From assembly GCF_914484835.1 (NCBI RefSeq), contig NZ_CAJZAR010000037.1, positions 124,001 to 188,000 of the forward strand: DNA of 64,000 bases, in the 5' to 3' direction. Each line of letters opens with the position of its first letter. Within the stretch, counting starts at the first letter, position 1. The notes under the pieces were generated by a model. It was not told where the DNA came from. It did no database searches and was given only the letters and a program-made list of their open reading frames with translations. Source of the DNA: Paraburkholderia tropica. Lineage in GTDB: Bacteria > Pseudomonadota > Gammaproteobacteria > Burkholderiales > Burkholderiaceae. The translations under genes were made by a program, and so were the position numbers. Below, piece by piece: positions 43,618-50,932 of the stretch.

Positions 43618-44685
43618 ATGATGCTCATGTCTCACCCGCTGCCCCGCTTCGGTGTCTGGGCCCTGGTCCACGGCAGCCGCGCCGCCCTGCAAGATCCCGA
43701 CGAGCCCTACGACGCGTCGTGGGCCCGCAACAAGGCCCTCGTGCTGGAGGCCGAGCGCCTCGGCTACGATTCCGTGCTGGTGGCGCAGCACACGATCAAT
43801 CCGCACGATCCGCAACTCGACCAGCTCGAAGCCTGGACCGCTTCGGCCGCACTCGCGGCGCTCACGGAGCGCATCGAGATCATCGCGGCGATCAAGCCTT
43901 ATCTTTACCACCCCGTCGTGCTCGCGAAGATGGCGCAGCAGATCGAACACATCAGCGGCGGCCGCTTTGCGATCAATCTCGTCAACGCATGGAACCGGCC
44001 GGAACTGGAGCGTGCCGGTATCGGTTTCGCCGAGCACGACGCGCGCTATGCCTACGGCCGCGAGTGGATCACGGTGGTCGACGCGCTGTTGCGCGGCGAG
44101 CGCACGTCGTTCGCCGGAGAACACTTCCGCATCGACGACTACGCGCTTCGCCCCGCCGACCCTTATCGCGAGCGTCCGCGCATTTACGTGGGTGGCGAAT
44201 CCGAACCCGCGCGTCAGCTCGTGGCGGATAAAGGCGATGTGTGGTTCATCAACGGCCAGCCGCTCGACGACGTGCAGCGCCTCATCGGCGACGTCGGCGC
44301 CCGCGCGCGCCCCGCAGGACGCGCCGCGCTGAATTACGGACTGTCGGCCTTCGTGATCGCGCGCGACACCGATGAGCAAGCGCACGCACATCACGCGCAT
44401 CTGTTCGCGCTTGCCGAGAGGGACCGTCCGCTGCGCGAGCGCCAGCAGGCGAACATCGATCCGAAAGCCGTCATGTTCCAGACCTTCGCGCAGTCAGCCC
44501 GCGTGGGTTCGAACGGCGGCACGGCGGCGCAACTCGTGGGCAGCTACGACACGGTCGCGCAACGCATCGCCGAATTCCATCGCGCAGGCGTCGAATTGTT
44601 CATGCTGCAATTCCAGCCCTTCGAGTCGGACATGCGAGCGTTCGCGCAACACGTCATTCCGCGCGTGAAGGCTCTGCTCGGCTAA
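43618..44685 (+). CDS. LLM-class flavin-dependent monooxygenase (SsuD/SfnG-like)
   Basis: 355 residues (start uncertain: ATG codons at 43594, 43618 and 43627 have no good ribosome site). The bacterial-luciferase fold shows PRFGVWALVHG, GYDSVLVAQHTIN, ERIEIIAAIKPYLYHPVVLAKMAQQIEHISGGRFAINLVNAWNRPE, and a late LVGSYDTVAQRIAEF. This resembles alkanesulfonate and dimethylsulfone monooxygenases, which release sulfite using FMNH2. The next gene is an SsuA-like binding protein, supporting an organosulfur role. No flavin reductase or ABC permease gene is adjacent. Confidence 0.85.
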   Translation: MMLMSHPLPRFGVWALVHGSRAALQDPDEPYDASWARNKALVLEAERLGYDSVLVAQHTINPHDPQLDQLEAWTASAALAALTERIEIIAAIKPYLYHPVVLAKMAQQIEHISGGRFAINLVNAWNRPELERAGIGFAEHDARYAYGREWITVVDALLRGERTSFAGEHFRIDDYALRPADPYRERPRIYVGGESEPARQLVADKGDVWFINGQPLDDVQRLIGDVGARARPAGRAALNYGLSAFVIARDTDEQAHAHHAHLFALAERDRPLRERQQANIDPKAVMFQTFAQSARVGSNGGTAAQLVGSYDTVAQRIAEFHRAGVELFMLQFQPFESDMRAFAQHVIPRVKALLG

Positions 44686-44694
44686 TTCCGTCGA

Positions 44695-44714
44695 AGCCGC
44701 GAGATTTCGCGGCT
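44695..44714. other. Stem-loop between the monooxygenase and binding-protein genes
   Basis: AGCCGCGA-GATT-TCGCGGCT, 8 perfect pairs, 10 bases after the monooxygenase stop. No T-run follows. It may act as a processing or stabilising element. Confidence 0.45.
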
Positions 44715-44743
44715 CAAACTCTCTCACTTTGATCAGTCATCCT

Positions 44744-45715
44744 ATGGATATCCGCCGTCGCCGATTCGTCAATACCCTGACTGCCGCCACCTTCGGCGCC
44801 GTCGCCGTACCCACGTTCATGTCGCTCGCGCACGCGGCCGAGACACGCACATTGCGGATCGGCTACCAGAAGTTCAACACGCTCAACATTCTCAAAGGCA
44901 CCGGCAATCTCGAACGCGCGCTCGAACCGCTGGGCTGGACCGTGCGCTGGTCCGAGTTCACCGCCGGGCCGCAACTGACGGAAGCGCTCAATGCGGGCGC
45001 GCTCGATTTCGGCCACGCCGCCGATACGCCGTCGGCCTTCGCCAACGCAGCGGGCGTCAACGCCGTCTATCTCGGCGCCGAGCAACCGTACCCGAAGGGC
45101 ATCGGCATCTTCGTGCCGGACGGCTCGCCGATCCGTTCGATTCGCGATCTGCGAGGCAAAAAAGTGGCGATCGGGCGCGGGTGGAACGTGCAATATCTAC
45201 TCGTGCGTGCGCTGAACGAAGCCGGATTGCAGTACACGGATATCCAGCCGGTCTACCTCACGAGCGCCGCCGACGTAAGCGCGACGTATCTGTCCGGCAA
45301 CGTCGACGCAGCCGGTCTCTGGGACCCGTTCCTCGCGAGCCAGCAACTCGCCACGTCGCCGCGCGTGCTGCGTGACGGCACCGGGCTCTCCAATAACCGC
45401 ACGTTCCATCTCGCGCGCCCGGAATTCGTGAAAGACAACCCGGATGTGATCCGCCTGTTGTTTCGCGAACTGCGCAATGCGAACACGTGGACGCAGAGCC
45501 ATCCCCAGGAGACGGCCCGACTTCTCGCGCCGCAACTGGGCGTACCGCCCGCGGTACTCGAACTGTCGACGGAACGCCGCCATTACACGACCGTCGCCGT
45601 GACGCCCGACATCGTCAAGGAGCAGCAGGACATCGTCGATACGTTCCATGGCCTCGGGCTCATCAAGGAACGCGTCGATGTGGCGCGCTTCGTGTATCCG
45701 CAGGTCTTCGTCTGA
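44744..45715 (+). CDS. Aliphatic sulfonate/nitrate-type ABC substrate-binding protein (SsuA-like)
   Basis: 323 residues from MDIRRRRF. A twin-arginine-like start (RRRRFVNTL) and signal end LAHAAE precede a periplasmic-binding fold: LRIGYQKFNTLNILKGTGNLERALEPLGWTVRWSEFTAGPQLTEALNAGALDFGHAADTPSAFA is the SsuA/TauA pattern, and GKKVAIGRGWNVQYLLVRAL, DAAGLWDPFLA are the middle domain. It captures sulfonates for an ABC importer. SsuB and SsuC are not next to it, so it must use a distant permease. Its stop is followed by two strong stem-loops and the convergent encapsulin operon. Confidence 0.9.
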   Translation: MDIRRRRFVNTLTAATFGAVAVPTFMSLAHAAETRTLRIGYQKFNTLNILKGTGNLERALEPLGWTVRWSEFTAGPQLTEALNAGALDFGHAADTPSAFANAAGVNAVYLGAEQPYPKGIGIFVPDGSPIRSIRDLRGKKVAIGRGWNVQYLLVRALNEAGLQYTDIQPVYLTSAADVSATYLSGNVDAAGLWDPFLASQQLATSPRVLRDGTGLSNNRTFHLARPEFVKDNPDVIRLLFRELRNANTWTQSHPQETARLLAPQLGVPPAVLELSTERRHYTTVAVTPDIVKEQQDIVDTFHGLGLIKERVDVARFVYPQVFV

Positions 45716-45732
45716 AATCAATCGGAAAATTG

Positions 45733-45770
45733 CCCGGCGTAAGACGCTTTTCGCAAGCGTCGTAGCCGGG
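45733..45770. terminator. Bipartite stem-loop after the binding-protein gene
   Basis: CCCGGC-GTAA-GACGCTT-TTCGC-AAGCGTC-GTA-GCCGGG: two stacked stems, 6 and 7 pairs, 18 bases after the stop of the binding-protein gene. No T-run, so Rho-independent action is doubtful, but the position suits a transcription barrier between convergent units. Confidence 0.45.
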
Positions 45771-45812
45771 ATTGGCGCCGATCATCCGGCTCGCCGCACG
45801 CCGGACCGAGGT

Positions 45813-45849
45813 TCAGGGCGCCAGCGCCGCTTGAGCGCCAGCGCCCTGA
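45813..45849. terminator. Stem-loop at the end of the cysteine desulfurase gene
   Basis: TCAGGGCGC and GCGCCCTGA form nine perfect pairs, 9 bases after the desulfurase stop on the minus strand. No strong T-run follows. Together with the 45733 stem-loop it separates two convergent units. Confidence 0.45.
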
Positions 45850-45857
45850 CCCAAAGG

Positions 45858-47858
45858 CTAGCGCCGCGACACGAGCCGCCTCACCACCGCCACCAGCGCA
45901 TCGACTTCGTCGCAGGTGTTGTAGAACGCAAGCGACGGACGCACGCTCGCTTCGAGACCGAAGCGCCGCAAGATCGGCTGCGCGCAATGATGGCCCGCGC
46001 GCACGGCGATGCCTTCCTCGCTGAGCGCCTGCCCGACTTCCGCCGTCGTATAGCCCTTCAGCACGAACGACAGCACGCTCGCCTTGTCGCGCGCCGTGCC
46101 CACGAGCCGCACGCCGGGTACGGGCGCGAGCACACTCGTCGCGTAAGCCAGCAGATCGTGCTCGTAGCGCGCGATGTTCTCGATGCCGATGCGGTTCACG
46201 TAATCGAGCGCCGCGCCCAGCCCCACCGCGTCCGCGATGTTGCCGGTGCCCGCCTCGAAACGTGCGGGCGGGCCATGAAACACCGTGCGCTCGAAGGTCA
46301 CGTCCTCGATCATGTTGCCGCCGCCCTGCCAGGGCGGCATGTCGTCGAGCACCTCGCGCTTGCCGTACACCACGCCGATGCCCGTCGGCCCATAGATCTT
46401 GTGGCCCGAGAACACGAAGAAGTCCGCGTCGAGCGCCTGCACGTCCACACGCATGTGCGAGATCGATTGCGCGCCGTCCACGAGCGCCTTCGCCCCCGCG
46501 CGATGCGCCAGCTCGACGATCTCGCGCACCGGAACCACGGTCCCCAGCGCGTTCGATACCTGGGTAACCGAAACAATTTTCGTGCGATCGTTGAGCAGCT
46601 TTCGGTACTCGTCGAGCAGCACCTGGCCCGAATCGTCGACGGGAATCACGCGCAGACGCGCGCCCTTCTGCGCGGCCAGTTGCTGCCACGGCACGATGTT
46701 CGCGTGATGTTCGAGATGCGACACGATGATCTCGTCGCCCTCGCCCACGTTCTGCGCGCCCCAGCTTTTGGCGACGAGATTGATCGCCTCGGTGGTGCCG
46801 CGCACGAACACGATTTCATCCGGCGACGACGCGTTGATGAAGCGTTGCACCGTCTTGCGCGCGTGCTCGTAGGCGTCGGTCGCGCGCGCCGCCAATGCAT
46901 GCGCGGCGCGGTGGATGTTCGAGTTCTCGTGCGCATAGAAATACGCGAGCCGGTCGATCACGGCCTGCGGCTTGTGCGTCGTCGCCGCGTTGTCGAACCA
47001 GATCAGCGGCTTGCCGTTCACGCGCTCCTGCAAGATCGGAAAGTCGCGGCGCACGGCGTTCACGTCGAACAGCGGATGCGCCGACGATTTCAACCCGTGC
47101 GGCACGGCCGCCTCGCGATCGTCGATGAAATAGCGCGCGTTTGTGCCGGGTACGCCCGCGTCGCGCTGCTCAAAGCTGACGAGATCGCGCAACGTGTCGT
47201 CGCCGGGCAGGCCGAACGCTTGCGGCGAGGCCAGGCCGTGCGCGGGCACGCCGATGTCCTGCGCCTGCCCCTGCCAGCCGTTCTGCGCGCCGTGCAAAAA
47301 GTAGAACGGCGACGGACTCGCCGGCACCGGCGCGGCGCTCGCGGCATCGTGCGCCTGCGGCACGCCGAGCAGCGCGCCGCCCGCGCGCGGTTCGAGCGCG
47401 GGCGCAATCGAAACGGCCTGGTCCGGCAGCCCGTTTGCAGCGGCGGCATGCGGGGCGAGCGCGGGCGCGCGATTGCCGAGCGAGAGCACGTGAGTTGGCG
47501 CGGACGGCGCGAGGTTCAGGCCCGCGACCTTGCCTTGCGGCGGTGCGAAGCCGGGCACGCCGGTGCCCGTGCCGCCCGGCCCCGCCAGGGGCGAACCGGC
47601 CGGCGCGGGATTGCAGACCGAGGCCAGGATCGGCGCGGCAGCCGGCAGCGCCGACGGCACGCCGCCCACCGCGCCACTGCCTGCGGAAACGCCGGGCGTC
47701 GCCACGCCGGGCGTCGCTACGCCGGGCGTCGCTCCACCCGGCAGCGAACTGAAGAACTCGTTGGCGAGCCGCGCCAGCGTCGCCGGATCCGGCAAACCAC
47801 CCGGCAGCGGCGGATGCGCGATCGCCGCGGGATTAACGGTAGGTGTCGGGGTAGTCAT
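45858..47858 (-). CDS. Encapsulin cargo cysteine desulfurase, Family 2A (SufS-like with N-terminal targeting region)
   Basis: 666 residues, against about 410 for free SufS. Residues about 1-255 are Ala/Pro/Gly-rich and probably disordered (LARLANEFFSSLPGG, ATPGV x3 at 43-57), the part that directs cargo into the shell in this family. From about 263 the class V aminotransferase fold starts: PILQERVNGKPLIWFDNAATTHKPQAVID, DGAQS, PLP lysine K487 (SGHKIYGPTG) and catalytic C625 (AGHHCAQPI). It moves sulfur from L-cysteine to an enzyme persulfide, giving alanine. The ATG overlaps the shell gene's end by 26 bases, so translation is coupled. The C-terminus ends RRLVSRR. Confidence 0.93.
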   Translation of the reverse strand: MTTPTPTVNPAAIAHPPLPGGLPDPATLARLANEFFSSLPGGATPGVATPGVATPGVSAGSGAVGGVPSALPAAAPILASVCNPAPAGSPLAGPGGTGTGVPGFAPPQGKVAGLNLAPSAPTHVLSLGNRAPALAPHAAAANGLPDQAVSIAPALEPRAGGALLGVPQAHDAASAAPVPASPSPFYFLHGAQNGWQGQAQDIGVPAHGLASPQAFGLPGDDTLRDLVSFEQRDAGVPGTNARYFIDDREAAVPHGLKSSAHPLFDVNAVRRDFPILQERVNGKPLIWFDNAATTHKPQAVIDRLAYFYAHENSNIHRAAHALAARATDAYEHARKTVQRFINASSPDEIVFVRGTTEAINLVAKSWGAQNVGEGDEIIVSHLEHHANIVPWQQLAAQKGARLRVIPVDDSGQVLLDEYRKLLNDRTKIVSVTQVSNALGTVVPVREIVELAHRAGAKALVDGAQSISHMRVDVQALDADFFVFSGHKIYGPTGIGVVYGKREVLDDMPPWQGGGNMIEDVTFERTVFHGPPARFEAGTGNIADAVGLGAALDYVNRIGIENIARYEHDLLAYATSVLAPVPGVRLVGTARDKASVLSFVLKGYTTAEVGQALSEEGIAVRAGHHCAQPILRRFGLEASVRPSLAFYNTCDEVDALVAVVRRLVSRR
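47689..47733 (-). repeat. 15-bp tandem repeat in the cargo-loading region
   Basis: Three 15-bp units, with two positions varying, encode ATPGV three times on the minus strand. The repeat is in frame, so copy number could vary without destroying the gene. Confidence 0.85.
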
Positions 47859-48765
47859 GGAACTTGGCGATCTCCACATCATCGAGGACGGCCAGCGCAT
47901 CAGGAGAATGCACCGCGAGCGAGCAGTACAACGAGATCAGATACGAAGCGATCGCCTGATTGTTGATGCCCATGAAGCGGACCGACAGCCCCGGCCCTTG
48001 CTCGCCCGCCACGCCCGGCTGGTAGAGACCCACCACGCCCTGGCGCTTGTCGCCCACGCGCAGCAGCAGGATCTTGGTCTTGCCGTCGGCGACCGGCACC
48101 TTGTCCGAGGGAATCAGCGGAATGCCGCGCCACGTGAGGAACTGCGAGCCGAACAGGCTGACCGTCGGCGGCGGCACGCCGCGTCGCGTGCATTCGCGCC
48201 CGAACGCGGCAATCGCGAGCGGATGCGTGAGAAAGAACGCGGGCTCCTTCCACACCTTCGTCAGCAGTTCGTCGAGATCGTCGGGCGTCGGCGCGCCGGT
48301 CAGCGGGAAAATGCGCTGTTCTTCTTCGACATTGGCGAGCAGGCCGTAGTCGGGATTGTTGATCAGCTGGCTCTCCTGCAACTCCTTGATCGTCTCGATC
48401 GTGAGGCGCAACTGCTCCTTGATCTGATCGTGCGGACTGCTATAGAGATCCGAAATACGCGTATGCACGTCGAGCACCGTGCTCACCGCGTTCAGGAAAT
48501 ACTCGCGCGGCTGCTCCTCGTAAGGCACGAAGGTCGTCGGCAAGGTACCTTCGTCTTCGCGCGCGGTGCAGGCCGCGCGCACCGCTTCGGGATCCTTGAC
48601 GCGATTCAGGCGATAAATGCCCGCCTCGACCGGCACCCATTGCAGCAGATGCGTGAGCCAGCGTGGCGTGATCGTGGAAAGCTGCGGGACAGTCTTGGTG
48701 GCGTTCGCCAATTGACGCGCGGCGTTATCGCCGAGCGCCGTCTGACTGCTCAAAGTCGTGGACAT
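47833..48765 (-). CDS. Family 2A encapsulin shell protein (SrpI-like)
   Basis: 310 residues from MSTTLSSQ with GGAG 9 bases upstream; 28 earlier in-frame codons (rich in Lys/Phe/Cys) were excluded. Family 2A encapsulins are HK97-fold proteins that assemble into icosahedral cages. Characteristic stretches: TKTVPQLSTITPRWLTHLLQWVPVEAGIYRLNRV, EQPREYFLNAVSTVLDVHTRISDLYSSPHDQIKEQLRLTIETIKELQESQLINNPDYGLL, RRGVPPPTVSLFGSQFLTWRGIPLIPSDKVPV and LYCSLAVHSPDALAVLDDVEIAKFHDYPDTYR. It is directly upstream of its cargo and has a candidate promoter of its own. Assignment by whole-protein recognition; the function is known from the family (sulfur-related compartment). Confidence 0.95.
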   Translation of the reverse strand: MSTTLSSQTALGDNAARQLANATKTVPQLSTITPRWLTHLLQWVPVEAGIYRLNRVKDPEAVRAACTAREDEGTLPTTFVPYEEQPREYFLNAVSTVLDVHTRISDLYSSPHDQIKEQLRLTIETIKELQESQLINNPDYGLLANVEEEQRIFPLTGAPTPDDLDELLTKVWKEPAFFLTHPLAIAAFGRECTRRGVPPPTVSLFGSQFLTWRGIPLIPSDKVPVADGKTKILLLRVGDKRQGVVGLYQPGVAGEQGPGLSVRFMGINNQAIASYLISLYCSLAVHSPDALAVLDDVEIAKFHDYPDTYR

Positions 48766-48780
48766 GGACAAGGGCTCCGG

Positions 48781-48808
48781 TTGCTTAGAACAAAAAACAC
48801 ATTGCTTA
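48781..48808 (-). promoter_or_regulatory. Direct repeats TAAGCAA x2 in the encapsulin 5' leader
   Basis: On the minus strand the motif TAAGCAA occurs at 48808-48802 and 48787-48781, 21 bases apart (two helical turns), between the likely start of transcription and the GGAG site. This is a candidate operator for the XRE regulator encoded just upstream or for another factor. Confidence 0.4.
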
Positions 48809-48820
48809 TGACGAGTGGCG

Positions 48821-48849
48821 ATTATGAAAAACCGTTTTGCGCGCTTCAA
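48821..48849 (-). promoter_or_regulatory. Candidate sigma-70 promoter of the encapsulin shell gene
   Basis: On the minus strand TTGAAG (48849-48844), 17 bases, CATAAT (48826-48821). The spacing is ideal and the boxes match the consensus at four of six and five of six positions. It lies in the 164-bp gap between the XRE and shell genes, so the shell and desulfurase can be expressed apart from the upstream genes. Confidence 0.55.
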
Positions 48850-48929
48850 CCGGCTATAGGCGTCAACGCGCAGCGCGGATGCGATCGCGCACGCGCAAGG
48901 TCAAACAATCAGGTGGGAGAGAAACAGAC

Positions 48930-49193
48930 TCAGGGGCGCAAGCCGCCTGCCGCGCGCGCGAGTTCGCCCGAGACGAGCAAGGCCGATCCGGCCAGCAGTT
49001 CGGCCACGCCCACGCCGAACGCGAGCGCGAGCTTCTCGACAGTGACGATCGACGCAATCACGGTCCCGCGTTCGATCTCGCCGACGTAAGTGCGATTCAG
49101 GCCCGCGTGTTCGGCGAGGCGTTCCTGCGACCAGGCGTGCGCCTCGCGCAGGCGCCGCACCGTCGCGCCGAAGTCGTGAACGATGGCGCTCAT
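48930..49193 (-). CDS. XRE-family transcriptional regulator in the encapsulin operon
   Basis: 87 residues. A single helix-turn-helix (FGATVRRLREAHAWSQERLAEHAGLNRTYVGEIERGTVIASIVTVEKLALAFGV) without an effector domain. Its ATG overlaps the serine acetyltransferase stop (ATGA), so it is coupled to that gene. It is 164 bases upstream of the shell. A small DNA-binding protein here most simply regulates the operon, possibly through the TAAGCAA repeats. The short size leaves no obvious sensor, so its signal is unknown. Confidence 0.88.
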   Translation of the reverse strand: MSAIVHDFGATVRRLREAHAWSQERLAEHAGLNRTYVGEIERGTVIASIVTVEKLALAFGVGVAELLAGSALLVSGELARAAGGLRP

Positions 49194-50164
49194 GAAGGCA
49201 CACCCGCGCGCAAATCCGCCGATGTGGCCGATGCCGCCGATGCCGCCGACGCCGCCGATGCGCGCGTCTCATGACGCGTCACCGCCTGCGTGACGTGCGA
49301 AAACGGCGGCACGCTCTCGGTGAGCCAGACGTTGCCGCCGATCACCGCGCCGCGCCCGAGCGTGACGCGGCCCAGAATGGTCGCGCCCGCATAGATCACG
49401 ACATCGTCCTCGACGATCGGATGACGCGCGAGTCCTTTTTCGAGGTTGCCCGCCGCGTCGCGCGGAAAGCGTTTCGCGCCGAGCGTGACGGCCTGATACA
49501 CGCGCACGCGCTCGCCAATCACGGCCGTTTCGCCGATCACCACGCCGGTGCCGTGGTCGATGAAGAACGCGCTGCCGATCTGCGCGCCCGGATGAATGTC
49601 GATGCCGGTCGCCGCGTGCGCGAGTTCGGAAATGATGCGCGCGAGCAGCGGCAGGCCGAGCCGGTAAAGCTCGTGCGCGAAGCGGTGATGAATGATCGCG
49701 AGCACGCCCGGATAGCAGAGCAGCACTTCGTCCACGCTGCCCGCCGCCGGATCGCCCGTGTAAGCCGCGAGCACGTCGCTGTCGAGCAGCGTGCGGATCT
49801 CGGGCAGACGCCGCGCGAACGCCTGCACCGCCGCCGCCGCGCGCGCGTCGATGTCGGCGGAGAGATCGGCATCGGCGCGCCGCGCCTTGTAGCGCAGTTC
49901 GAGCCGCGCCTGCGCGAGCAAGCCGTGCAGCGCCGCATCGAGCGCGTGGCCCACGTAGAAGTTTTCGCTTTCCTGACGCAGATCGGGCGGACCGAGCCGC
50001 ATCGGGAACAACACGCCCTTGAGCGTTTCGACGACCTGCGCGAGCGCCTCGCGCGCGGGCAGGTCGCGGCCGCCCGGTTCCAGCGCGCGGCGCTGGCGCT
50101 CGCGCCACTGCTGCCTGACGGCCTGAAGCGCGTCGACGATTTCAGTCACATGAAATGCGGTCAC
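49190..50164 (-). CDS. Serine O-acetyltransferase (EpsC/SrpH type)
   Basis: 324 residues from a GTG with AGAGG 8 bases upstream. Residues about 1-190 are the helical N-domain, then left-handed beta-helix hexapeptides from IDIHPGAQIGSAFFIDHGTGVVIGETAVIGERVRVYQAVTLGAKRFPRDAAGNLEKGLARHPIVEDDVVIYAGATILGRVTLGRGAVIGGNVWL. The catalytic His pair is in DIHPGA and DHGTGV. It makes O-acetylserine for cysteine synthesis. The C-terminal Ala-rich tail (49210-49262) comes from an imperfect GCC-rich triplet repeat. Its place beside the encapsulin and desulfurase links cysteine supply to sulfur handling. An O-acetylserine sulfhydrylase is not seen here. Confidence 0.92.
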   Translation of the reverse strand: MTAFHVTEIVDALQAVRQQWRERQRRALEPGGRDLPAREALAQVVETLKGVLFPMRLGPPDLRQESENFYVGHALDAALHGLLAQARLELRYKARRADADLSADIDARAAAAVQAFARRLPEIRTLLDSDVLAAYTGDPAAGSVDEVLLCYPGVLAIIHHRFAHELYRLGLPLLARIISELAHAATGIDIHPGAQIGSAFFIDHGTGVVIGETAVIGERVRVYQAVTLGAKRFPRDAAGNLEKGLARHPIVEDDVVIYAGATILGRVTLGRGAVIGGNVWLTESVPPFSHVTQAVTRHETRASAASAASAASATSADLRAGVPS

Positions 50165-50224
50165 GCCGGGTTCCTCTCTCTGATGGTTCGGGATGTGGCG
50201 CGCGGGATCGAATCCGATCTGCGA

Positions 50225-50692
50225 TCAGTCCTGCACCCACGGCAAGCCGCGGAAACGCCAGCCATTGCGCTGACCTCGGTGGCGCGTCTCGTCGAGATCG
50301 CCTTCGAAGCCCTCGCTCACATTGAAAACGTGCGCAAAGTCCGCTTTCGCCGCCGCCTCGGCTGCCTGCGCCGAGCGGTTGCCGCTGCGGCACAACAGCA
50401 CGATCGCGGCGGACTTGCCCGTCTTCGCTTCCAGCTCGCGCACGAAGCGCGGATTGCGTGTGAGGCTCGTGCCCGTCGCCCACGGCACATGCAGCGTGTC
50501 GGGCACGTGTCCGACGAATTTGCGCTCCTCCGCCGTGCGCACATCGACGATCACCGCCTCGCCCGCGCCGTGCAGCGCCCACGCCTGCTGCGGCGTCACG
50601 CTGCCCGCGTAGGCCAGCCCCGCCGATTGCGCGGCGGCGCGCGCCGCTTCGAGATCCGCGTGCAGCGGCTTTTCATGCAACTCCACCGTCAT
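50225..50692 (-). CDS. Rhodanese-like sulfurtransferase
   Basis: 155 residues from the ATG with GGAGG 6 bases upstream; 35 earlier in-frame codons were rejected. A single rhodanese domain: AVIVDVRTAEERKFVGHVPDTLHVPW, and the catalytic loop LLCRSGNRSAQAAEA with its active Cys. It transfers sulfane sulfur between thiols, and rhodaneses recur in Family 2A encapsulin loci. It lies 60 bases upstream of the acetyltransferase in the same direction. Confidence 0.92.
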   Translation of the reverse strand: MTVELHEKPLHADLEAARAAAQSAGLAYAGSVTPQQAWALHGAGEAVIVDVRTAEERKFVGHVPDTLHVPWATGTSLTRNPRFVRELEAKTGKSAAIVLLCRSGNRSAQAAEAAAKADFAHVFNVSEGFEGDLDETRHRGQRNGWRFRGLPWVQD

Positions 50693-50932
50693 GTGTGCCT
50701 CCATGAGAACAGCGGCAGCGTGCCGGCCATCCCGGCCGCTGCCGTCTATAGACGTCTGGATTCCACTATGCGAGCAAAGTGCAGGGCGCCCAACCAATAA
50801 AAGCTGCTATCCAAATACGCGCGCCGACGCTGGCGTGCACGCGATTGATTCCACGATTGATTCCACGATCGATTCCACGATTAATTCCACGATTGATCCG
50901 AGGATTGATTCGGTACTTAAACGCGCGAACGG
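50693..50932. other. Intergenic with a 12-bp tandem repeat array
   Basis: 240 bases between the Cys-rich small gene and rhodanese. It holds the repeat array at 50843-50913; the remainder may contain the rhodanese promoter, but no clear boxes were found. Confidence 0.45.
50843..50913. repeat. 12-bp tandem repeat array (about six units)
   Basis: GATTGATTCCAC twice (50843, 50855), then GATCGATTCCAC, GATTAATTCCAC, GATTGATCCGAG and a final GATTGATTCGG. The copies decay from left to right. It is AT-rich within a GC-rich area, in a non-coding gap upstream of rhodanese. Confidence 0.85.

Noticed and set aside
45648..49089. Long plus-strand open frames (two of 500-770 codons) opposite the encapsulin genes
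   Set aside because: They lie antisense to the clear shell and desulfurase genes, have no ribosome site, and their residues are Arg/His-rich, which is expected from reading high-GC genes backwards.
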